Assembly: GCA_013041785.1 (NCBI GenBank)
Contig: JABDRK010000217.1
Span: forward strand, 1 to 5,511
From: Eudoraea sp.
GTDB taxonomy: Bacteria; Bacteroidota; Bacteroidia; Flavobacteriales; Flavobacteriaceae
Direction of reading: 5' to 3'
Length of the DNA: 5,511 nt
Shown: positions 1-5,511 of the stretch, in pieces
Layout: the number at the start of each line of letters is the position of its first letter
Position numbering within the stretch: position 1 is the stretch's first letter
Position numbers and translations under genes: made by a program
Notes under the pieces: generated by a model
The model's input: the letters and a program-made list of their open reading frames with translations, nothing else
What the model was told of the DNA's origin: nothing
Database searches by the model: none

Positions 1-815
1 ATGTTTGGGGCTTTTTGGGCATCCAGAACGTCGTTCCCGAATCTTCGCGGGCCATTTTTGCACTGCTCAGCATTCTGCTATCCGTTTACCTGATGGGTGG
101 GGTCTTGGCCAAAAACCTGCTCAAAGCACACATTGACCTTTATAAATCCAAAATGGAAACCGAGCTCCAAATCAAGGAAAAGGAGACCTTGCTGCGTGAA
201 GTCCACCACAGGGTAAAGAATAACCTGCAAACTGTATCCAGTTTATTGAGCCTGCAGTCCCGGGGTATCGAGGATCCTAAAATGAAGAGTTTGCTAAAGA
301 GTAGTCAGAACCGGGTGATTTCGATGGCTATGGTTCATGAAATGTTATATATGCGGGAGGACCTTTCCAGAATTGAGTATAAAACCTATGTACAGGAACT
401 CAGTGAATACCTGGTAAGATCTGTCAAGGGTGCCGAAAACAAGGTAAAACTGAATATTGACATCCCGGATATCAAGCTGGGAATAGACACAGCGATACCC
501 CTCGGGCTGCTGATCAATGAGGCACTGACCAATGCTTTGAAATACGGAATACAGGAAGATGATGAGGGAGAGATTAACATCGCCCTTAAAAAGGAAGACG
601 ATGAAGACTATGTGCTGAATATTGGGGACAATGGTGTTGGATTCCCCGCCCAGGTAGACCACAAGAGTACGCGGTCCCTCGGCTTAAAATTAATTCACAA
701 CCTCACCAGGCAACTCAAAGGCACTATTACCAGGGATGCCACTAAAAAAGGAACGAATTATATCGTAAAGTTCCGGGAGATCGGCCAACAACAGCATTTA
801 AATTCTGTGGCTTAG
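1..815 (+). CDS. Sensor histidine kinase, HisKA_2 type, membrane-anchored (5' end missing)
   Basis: This is the C-terminal part of a membrane sensor kinase that autophosphorylates on histidine and passes the phosphate to a response regulator not present here. The frame is open to the window edge (first full codon at base 3), so the true start and any further sensor region lie upstream. Numbering from the TTG at base 15, residues 13-32 form a hydrophobic transmembrane helix. A charged linker, probably coiled coil, covers about 37-60. The HisKA_2 dimerisation box EVHHRVKNNLQ follows, with the expected phosphoacceptor His64 at bases 204-206. The HATPase_c domain shows an N box (LLINEALTNALKYG, 165-178), a G1 box (GDNGVGFP, 204-211) and a G2-like SLGLKLI (221-227). 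All catalytic boxes look intact, and there is no receiver domain or DNA-binding domain. The signal sensed cannot be told from this fragment. The gene ends in TAG 98 bases before the peptidase gene, with no obvious functional link to it. Confidence 0.92.
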   Translation, partial: VWGFLGIQNVVPESSRAIFALLSILLSVYLMGGVLAKNLLKAHIDLYKSKMETELQIKEKETLLREVHHRVKNNLQTVSSLLSLQSRGIEDPKMKSLLKSSQNRVISMAMVHEMLYMREDLSRIEYKTYVQELSEYLVRSVKGAENKVKLNIDIPDIKLGIDTAIPLGLLINEALTNALKYGIQEDDEGEINIALKKEDDEDYVLNIGDNGVGFPAQVDHKSTRSLGLKLIHNLTRQLKGTITRDATKKGTNYIVKFREIGQQQHLNSVA

Positions 816-913
816 TACTGCCTGAAAGACTCCTTTTTACCCTGCCTATTGAAAGATGGCATTCAGGGAATTCTTGCTATATTTAGATTCTTTATTTACG
901 AAAACACTTTTCC

Positions 914-3436
914 ATGCTTAAAAAACTTATTTGGGCAATCTTTTTGCTCGCCCTACCGCTTCATGCGCAGGATTATTTTTTCGAAAAATACCATCCTTTC
1001 AATGAAAGTATTCCGTCACCTGAAACCTTTTTAGGGTATCCTATTGGGGCCCACCATACGCGGCACGACCGCATTGTGGCATACCTGGAACGGCTGTCGG
1101 AAGTATCAGACCGGGCAACACTTCATGAATACGGGAGAACCCATGAAGGGCGGCGTCTGGTAATCCTTACCGTTTCGGCCCCCGAAAACATGAACGAATT
1201 AACTGCTTTAAAGGAAAGACATCTGGCGTATACCCAGCCGAATGCGCAATTAAAGCCAGATCCGGAACTACCGGTTTTTATCAACCTGGCATACAATGTA
1301 CATGGGAATGAGCCATCAAGTTCTGAAGCCGCGATGCTTACAGCCTATACGCTTGTTGCCTCCCGGAACCCGGAAATAGTAAACTACGTGGAACACGCGG
1401 TAATCTTTATAGACCCCACCATAAATCCGGATGGTCGAGACAGACATACCCACTGGGCCAATATGTATCAGGGAAAGCCACTGGTAGCTGATCCGCAGGA
1501 TGCAGAACACAACGAATACTGGCCGGGAGGGCGTACCAATCACTATTGGTTCGATCTGAACCGGGACTGGTTGCTTGCCATTAATCCGGAAAGCAGGGGG
1601 AAACTCAAGTGGTATCACGAATGGTATCCGAACGTGGTTACCGATTTTCACGAAATGGGTTCGCGAAGCACCTACTTTTTCGAACCCATGAAAACCAACG
1701 GATCCCTTAATCCCATTATGCCCAGAGAGAATTATGAAGACCTGAATAACCTGTTCGGAGAATATTACTCCAGGGCACTGGACAGCATTGGATCCCTATA
1801 TTTTACCAAGGAAGTTTTTGACGGCACCTATCCGGGTTACGGCTCTTCCTATCCCGACCTGCAGGGAGGCCTGGGTCTGCTTTTTGAACAGGCAAGTTCA
1901 CGCGGGCACAAGCAAAAAACAACATTCGGTGAAATTACCTTTCCTTTTACCATCAGAAACCAATATACCTCAAGCATTACCACGGTAAAAGCTGCCGTGG
2001 AGAACAAGGACTACCTGTATGAGTACCAACAGGATTTCTTTTCTTCTGCCATTAGTAATGCTGAAAAAAGCAGGATCAGGGCATATCGTTTTGGTGCCAC
2101 CAACGACCAAAATCGGGTGAAGGCCTTCATTGACAAACTGCTCATCCACAAGATCGAGGTGTACAAGGCTGAAAACGGGGAGTACCTGGTGCCTACCAGA
2201 CAAGCTCAATACCGTATGGTACAGACCATGTTTGAAACCTATGACAAGTACCGGGATAGTGTATATTATGATGCTTCAGCCTGGTCTGTTGCCAACTTCT
2301 ATCACATGAAATACCGCCCGGTAAATTCATTTTCCAAGGGTGAACGCGTGAACAATACAGAAAATCTGGTAAAAATCAGCCCGGTTACAAAATCCGAATA
2401 TGCCTACCTGATAGATTGGGACGATTACAACGCACCCGCGGTTTTGAATGAACTACAGACAAAAGGCCTGGTCCTGTCTTCTGCTTTCAAACCCTTCACA
2501 GCACAGGTTAATGGAGCATCTAAAAGATTTAACTACGGCACCCTTCTGGTTCCCGTGAGCCTGCAAAAGAAATCGACAGATGAAGTCTTCGATATATTGA
2601 AAACCACCCAGGATAAATTTATGGTCCCCATGTTTGGTGTGGAAACCGGATATAATCTGCAAGGGGTTGATCTGGGAAGCAGCTATATGCGGCCTCTTGA
2701 AAAACCAAAGGCAGCTATGTTGATAGGCACCGGGGTTCGATCTTACGAAGCAGGAGAAGTCTGGCATTTGCTGGATACCCGGGTCGGCATGCCGATCACC
2801 AAAATCCCCCTGAGAAACTTCAATCGGGTTAAGTTTGATCAATACAATACCCTGGTTATGGTATCCGGAAATTATTCCCTGACCGAAAAACAACAGAACG
2901 TTATAAAGGACTGGGTAAAAAAGGGGAATACCCTGATTACCATTGGTACGGGTTCCGAATGGATCATCAAGAAAAAATGGGTAAAGGAAAAGTTGATCAA
3001 ATCGGAGGTCGACTCAACAAAAGCTCCGGAACGCAAAGCCTATGTGAACGCCCGTGAGAACCTGGGCAAGGAAAGCGTTGGAGGAATTATCATCAAAGCC
3101 CATCTTGATGTAAGTCACCCTCTTGGTTTTGGTTACCGGGAAAACGAAATTCCTGTGTATAAAAACAATACTGTATGGCTTACCCCAAGTCAAAATGAGT
3201 ATGCCACGGTGGCAAAATACACAGATAACCCACATATTGACGGGTTTATTACCAGTCGCAATCTCGAAAAATTCCTGAAACCCGCAGCTTCGCTTATTGT
3301 AAGTCCATTAGGAAGTGGCAGAGTGGTGTTGTTTGCAGACAACCCGAACTTCAGGGGTTCCTGGTATGGAACCAACCGATTATTCCTTAATGCCCTGTTT
3401 CTCGGACAAAAAATCACCGTACCCAAACGAAACTAA
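914..3436 (+). CDS. Exported M14-family zinc carboxypeptidase with C-terminal amidotransferase-like domain
   Basis: A zinc metallopeptidase predicted to remove C-terminal residues from peptides in the periplasm. The ATG at 914 is chosen because it begins a clear signal peptide: Lys3-Lys4, a hydrophobic core, and LHA|Q cleavage after Ala18. The M14 catalytic domain spans roughly residues 45-345. Its zinc ligands are visible as His130 and Glu133 in HGNE and His246 in DFHEMG. NRDW at 216-219 matches the Asn-Arg pair that binds the substrate carboxylate in carboxypeptidase A, NPDGRDR sits at 171-177, and the catalytic glutamate is probably Glu325 in LLFEQASSRG. An unassigned middle region (about 380-595) is followed from about 598 by an alpha/beta region resembling the class I glutamine-amidotransferase-like fold. 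It includes AAMLIGTGV, VMVSGNYS and a C-terminal GRVVLFADNPNFRGSWYG segment. I see no cysteine in the whole protein, so that domain cannot be a working amidotransferase. There is no recognisable C-terminal secretion-system sorting domain. It is the first gene of a likely two-gene operon. The natural substrate is unknown. Confidence 0.93.
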   Translation: MLKKLIWAIFLLALPLHAQDYFFEKYHPFNESIPSPETFLGYPIGAHHTRHDRIVAYLERLSEVSDRATLHEYGRTHEGRRLVILTVSAPENMNELTALKERHLAYTQPNAQLKPDPELPVFINLAYNVHGNEPSSSEAAMLTAYTLVASRNPEIVNYVEHAVIFIDPTINPDGRDRHTHWANMYQGKPLVADPQDAEHNEYWPGGRTNHYWFDLNRDWLLAINPESRGKLKWYHEWYPNVVTDFHEMGSRSTYFFEPMKTNGSLNPIMPRENYEDLNNLFGEYYSRALDSIGSLYFTKEVFDGTYPGYGSSYPDLQGGLGLLFEQASSRGHKQKTTFGEITFPFTIRNQYTSSITTVKAAVENKDYLYEYQQDFFSSAISNAEKSRIRAYRFGATNDQNRVKAFIDKLLIHKIEVYKAENGEYLVPTRQAQYRMVQTMFETYDKYRDSVYYDASAWSVANFYHMKYRPVNSFSKGERVNNTENLVKISPVTKSEYAYLIDWDDYNAPAVLNELQTKGLVLSSAFKPFTAQVNGASKRFNYGTLLVPVSLQKKSTDEVFDILKTTQDKFMVPMFGVETGYNLQGVDLGSSYMRPLEKPKAAMLIGTGVRSYEAGEVWHLLDTRVGMPITKIPLRNFNRVKFDQYNTLVMVSGNYSLTEKQQNVIKDWVKKGNTLITIGTGSEWIIKKKWVKEKLIKSEVDSTKAPERKAYVNARENLGKESVGGIIIKAHLDVSHPLGFGYRENEIPVYKNNTVWLTPSQNEYATVAKYTDNPHIDGFITSRNLEKFLKPAASLIVSPLGSGRVVLFADNPNFRGSWYGTNRLFLNALFLGQKITVPKRN

Positions 3437-3440
3437 TCCC

Positions 3441-5012
3441 ATGAAAAAACATCATTTTCTCACCCTCTTGCTTATCCTTTGCATAGGCACTTTGTCTATT
3501 GCCCAGGAACAGCCCGTTGCCGAAGGTCCGTTTTCCCAATTGATCATCCGTGGGGTTACCCTGATTAATGGGAATGGAGCTCCTCCTCAGGGACCAGTAG
3601 ACATTGTAGTGGAAAACAACAGGATAAAGCGGGTACAGGTTGTGGGATATCCCGGGGTGGCCATTGATCCGGATGGCAGGCCCAGCTTAAAATCCGGTGG
3701 GCGTGAGCTCGACGCAAGCGGGATGTACCTGATGCCAGGATTTGTAGACATGCACGGCCATATAGGCGGTAAAGCGCAGGGTGCAGAACCCGATTATGTA
3801 TTCCGTTTATGGATGGCACATGGGATCACCACAGTTCGCGAACCCAGTGGCCGGGGAATTGACTTTACCCTCGACCTGAAAAGGAAGAGTGCACGCAATG
3901 AAATCGTCGCTCCGCGTATTCTCGCTTACACGGGATTTGGCCAGGGAAGCAAAGAACCCATCAGCAGTGCGGAAACGGCCAGGGAATGGGTGCGCAACAA
4001 TGCAAAAAAAGGAGCGGATGGCATAAAATTTTTCGGGGCACCACCTGAAATCATGGCTGCAGCACTGGATGAAAATAAAAAGCTCGGGCTGCGTTCCGCC
4101 TGCCATCATGCCCAGCTCAATGTGGCCCGATGGAATGTCCTCCACTCGGCAAGAGCCGGACTTACTTCAATGGAACACTGGTATGGATTGCCTGAAGCCT
4201 TATTTGAAGACCGTACGGTTCAAAATTACCCCCTGGATTACAACTACAACAATGAACAGCATCGCTTTGAGGAAGCCGGTAAGCTATGGAAACAAGCGGC
4301 AAAGCCGTATTCCGAGCACTGGAACGCGGTAATGGATGAACTGCTCGAACTGGATTTTACCCTGGATCCAACGTTTAATATTTATGAAGCCAGTCGCGAC
4401 CTGCAGCGTGCGCGCAGGGCTGAATGGCATGAGACCTATACCCTGCCCTCACTTTGGGAATTTTATCAACCCAGCAAGATTTCACATGGGTCTTACTGGC
4501 ATTACTGGGGTACAGAACAGGAGGTTGCCTGGAAAGAGAATTACACCCTCTGGATGGCCTTTGTGAATGAATACAAGAACCGCGGAGGCCGGGTCACTGC
4601 AGGATCTGACTCCGGTTTTATTTTTCAGCTATACGGTTTTGCCTATATCCGTGAAATGGAATTGCTACGGGAGGCGGGATTCCACCCCCTGGAAATTATC
4701 AAAGCGGCGACCCTGAATGGTGCTGAGGCACTGGGTATGGCCGATCAGATCGGGACCGTTGCTGCCGGGAAACTGGCCGACTTCGTGCTGGTAGAAGAAA
4801 ATCCGCTTGAAAATCTAAAGGTGCTGTATGGCACAGGAGCCATAAAACTTACCGAAGATAACGAGGTAGTGCGTGTGGGGGGTGTGCGCTACACGATCAA
4901 AGATGGAATCATCTATGATGCGAAAGCTTTATTAAAGGAAGTGGAAGATATGGTAGTTGCTGAGAAAAAGCGCCTGAACTACCAGATAAAACAACCCGGT
5001 TTCAAAAAGTAA
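3441..5012 (+). CDS. Exported metal-dependent amidohydrolase (dipeptidase/imidazolonepropionase-like)
   Basis: A binuclear-metal hydrolase of the amidohydrolase superfamily, 523 residues, predicted to act in the periplasm. The same frame stays open upstream into the peptidase gene, but the ATG at 3441 is the better start. It lies 4 bases after that gene's stop and begins a signal peptide (MKKHH, hydrophobic core, SIA|Q cleavage after Ala21). Cys14 is preceded by Leu, so it is not a lipobox. The N-terminal beta-sandwich strand LIIRGVTLINGNG leads to the signature MPGFVDMHGHIGG. Expected metal ligands are His105 and His107 (HxH), Lys196 in DGIKFF (probably carboxylated and bridging), His222 or His223 in ACHHAQ, His246 in MEHWYG and Asp390 in AGSDSG. 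The C-terminal hallmark GTVAAGKLADFVLVEENPL closes the barrel. Known relatives with this ligand set include Xaa-Pro and other dipeptidases and imidazolonepropionase-like proteins. A peptide substrate is inferred from the upstream carboxypeptidase and is not shown by the sequence. The stretch between His246 and Asp390 (143 residues) seems longer than usual and is rich in aromatics. Confidence 0.9.
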   Translation: MKKHHFLTLLLILCIGTLSIAQEQPVAEGPFSQLIIRGVTLINGNGAPPQGPVDIVVENNRIKRVQVVGYPGVAIDPDGRPSLKSGGRELDASGMYLMPGFVDMHGHIGGKAQGAEPDYVFRLWMAHGITTVREPSGRGIDFTLDLKRKSARNEIVAPRILAYTGFGQGSKEPISSAETAREWVRNNAKKGADGIKFFGAPPEIMAAALDENKKLGLRSACHHAQLNVARWNVLHSARAGLTSMEHWYGLPEALFEDRTVQNYPLDYNYNNEQHRFEEAGKLWKQAAKPYSEHWNAVMDELLELDFTLDPTFNIYEASRDLQRARRAEWHETYTLPSLWEFYQPSKISHGSYWHYWGTEQEVAWKENYTLWMAFVNEYKNRGGRVTAGSDSGFIFQLYGFAYIREMELLREAGFHPLEIIKAATLNGAEALGMADQIGTVAAGKLADFVLVEENPLENLKVLYGTGAIKLTEDNEVVRVGGVRYTIKDGIIYDAKALLKEVEDMVVAEKKRLNYQIKQPGFKK

Positions 5013-5028
5013 ATCTACATTATTAACT

Positions 5029-5065
5029 CACTTATTTCTTCCAGCCTTTTGGCTTGTGATAAGTG
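5029..5065. terminator. Possible bidirectional terminator hairpin between convergent genes
   Basis: CACTTAT at 5029-5035 is the exact inverse of ATAAGTG at 5059-5065, with a G-T pair (5028/5066) extending the stem. A second, inner hairpin AGCC-TTTT-GGCT lies at 5043-5054. On the plus strand the structure begins 16 bases after the amidohydrolase stop and is followed by GGTTTTGGG, so the T-run is short. On the minus strand it contains the stop codon of the small convergent ORF. The position between two converging 3' ends fits a shared terminator. The stem is AT-rich and the tail weak, and the inner part is coding sequence, so it may be fortuitous. Confidence 0.4.
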
Positions 5066-5169
5066 GTTTTGGGCATCTCTAAAGGCTGCAGTTGTCCTTT
5101 GGTTTTTGGGAAAAGGATGGCATAACTGAGGAAAAGGGCTATGGGAAGAACCAGAATAAAGATGATCAT
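5032..5169 (-). CDS. Small single-pass membrane protein, 45 aa, function unknown
   Basis: A short minus-strand ORF of 45 codons plus TAA, starting at the ATG complementary to 5167-5169. The product begins MIIFILVLPIALFLSYAILF, an uninterrupted hydrophobic helix long enough to cross the membrane once. A hydrophilic tail of about 25 residues follows, rich in Lys and Pro, and ends HKPKGWKK. The basic tail suggests the C-terminus faces the cytoplasm. There is no cysteine and no signal-peptidase site. No earlier in-frame ATG exists: the frame is closed by a TGA a few codons upstream. The sequence before the start is AT-rich without a Shine-Dalgarno, as is normal for Bacteroidota. It converges on the amidohydrolase gene with 19 bases between the stop codons. 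I do not recognise the family. The length, membrane segment followed by a polar tail, and lack of overlap with other genes favour a real gene, but 45 codons can also arise by chance. Confidence 0.55.
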   Translation of the reverse strand: MIIFILVLPIALFLSYAILFPKTKGQLQPLEMPKTTYHKPKGWKK

Positions 5170-5493
5170 AATTGATGATTTAGTTGTTCAGGTTAAGAGT
5201 AGAGCTTTCGTGATTGGTCTCTAACTTATTAGATAACGTCCTCTTGTATCATCACATTGAGATTATTCGACGAAGTGAGTAAGAAATCGAGCAAGAGCAT
5301 AAATTCGGGTTAAAATGCAGAGAATCCCGGCTGAAAATGTGCAGTTTTGTGCCCGGATCAGGTCATGAAATACCCGCACTTACAATTCCAGGCCAAATTC
5401 CAGTTAAAGGAAGTTAAATTAGGTGAAATAATGCCGTTTCTTTCTGATTATCTCCTAAATTAGAAGTGGATCGTACCTTATAAAATTCGGACT
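5170..5493. other. Intergenic region without a supported gene
   Basis: This 324-base stretch separates the start of the small minus-strand ORF from the start of the truncated gene at 5494, so it should carry the divergent promoters of both. I find no tRNA-like or rRNA-like sequence, no insertion-sequence ends and no convincing ORF. The longest readings on either strand are a few tens of codons without a plausible start. Short features only are visible: a small palindrome TTCGACGAA (5266-5274), CCCGG twice (5326-5330, 5352-5356), the tandem motifs at 5384-5418, and TAAATTAG twice (5415-5422, 5456-5463). TAAATTAG is one base off the Bacteroidota -7 element TAnnTTTG. No well-spaced TTTG -33 partner is present, so I do not call a promoter. 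Confidence 0.6.
5384..5418. repeat. Two adjacent short direct repeats upstream of the 5494 gene
   Basis: AATTCCAG occurs at 5384-5391 and again at 5396-5403, a 12-base period. It runs directly into AGTTAAA at 5402-5408 and 5412-5418, a 10-base period close to one helical turn. The cluster lies about 75-110 bases before the next plus-strand start, where a regulator could bind. Repeats this short occur by chance in AT-rich spacers, so a regulatory role is only a possibility. Confidence 0.3.
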
Positions 5494-5511
5494 ATGAAAG
5501 AATTAGACTGG
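5494..5511 (+). CDS. Start of a truncated plus-strand gene (six codons visible)
   Basis: An ATG at 5494 opens a frame reading MKELDW to the end of the window. It follows a 324-base gene-free spacer and AT-rich sequence of the sort that precedes starts in Bacteroidota, with no Shine-Dalgarno. Six codons are too few to identify a product or prove that the frame is coding. The call rests on position and on a typical Met-Lys opening. Confidence 0.4.

Noticed and set aside
816..850. Terminator after the histidine kinase, suggested by a T-run at 833-837
   Set aside because: No stem of useful length precedes the T-run.
849..900. Promoter for the peptidase operon: TATATTTA at 878-885 resembles the Bacteroidota -7 element TAnnTTTG
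   Set aside because: The nearest upstream TTG (849-851) is 26 bases away, outside the usual spacing. The other TTG (874-876) paired with TATTTACG gives only 16 bases and a poor match. A promoter probably lies in this spacer but I cannot place it.
849..1034. Plus-strand ORF of 61 codons overlapping the start of the carboxypeptidase gene
   Set aside because: It begins at a TTG and overlaps the signal-peptide and mature coding sequence of a clear gene in another frame. The product has no recognisable feature.
2453..2893. Minus-strand ORF of 146 codons, plus similar ones at 1316-1651 and 3807-4145
   Set aside because: Each lies wholly opposite conserved domains of real genes. The translations have erratic composition with scattered Cys, His and Gly and no family motif, so they are antisense shadows.
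3315..3440. 42-codon in-frame upstream extension of the amidohydrolase
   Set aside because: It overlaps the 3' end of the carboxypeptidase gene and would bury the signal peptide that starts at the ATG at 3441.
3482..3484. Cys14 of the amidohydrolase leader as a lipoprotein attachment site
   Set aside because: The preceding residues are Leu-Ile-Leu. A lipobox needs a small residue just before the Cys, and a normal SIA|Q cleavage site follows.
5141..5224. Plus-strand ORF of 27 codons (MGRTRIKM...) and a 26-codon one at 5337-5417
   Set aside because: Both are very short, without a membrane segment or motif. The first overlaps the better-supported minus-strand small ORF.

Overview
The window looks like an ordinary chromosomal segment of a member of the Bacteroidota, most likely a flavobacterium. 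Both exported proteins have signal peptides that end in Ala followed by Gln at the mature N-terminus. The start codons lack Shine-Dalgarno sequences. The protein families (HisKA_2 sensor kinase, large M14 zinc carboxypeptidase, exported metal-dependent amidohydrolase) are typical of that group. The genus cannot be fixed from the sequence alone.

Layout: bases 1-815 hold the 3' part of a membrane-anchored HisKA_2 sensor histidine kinase whose 5' end lies outside the window. A 98-base spacer (816-913) follows. Next come two same-strand genes separated by only 4 bases, almost certainly co-transcribed. These are an 840-residue exported M14-family zinc carboxypeptidase (914-3436) and a 523-residue exported amidohydrolase of the dipeptidase/imidazolonepropionase-like type (3441-5012). 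Converging on the second of these is a 45-codon minus-strand ORF (5032-5169) encoding a single-pass membrane peptide with a basic tail. A hairpin between the convergent 3' ends overlaps the small gene's stop codon and could terminate both transcripts. Bases 5170-5493 contain no gene I can support, only some short direct repeats. At 5494 a plus-strand gene appears to start and is cut off after six codons.

The carboxypeptidase and amidohydrolase are best read as a scavenging pair in the cell envelope. The M14 enzyme would trim peptides, and the amidohydrolase would cleave small products, possibly dipeptides. This pairing is inferred from family membership, shared export and tight spacing. The histidine kinase is a separate upstream unit, and nothing visible ties it to the peptidase operon. 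I see no mobile element, CRISPR array, RNA gene or defence system. The items most worth a second look are the small convergent membrane ORF, the cysteine-free carboxypeptidase with its amidotransferase-like C-terminal region, and an aromatic-rich insert in the amidohydrolase.
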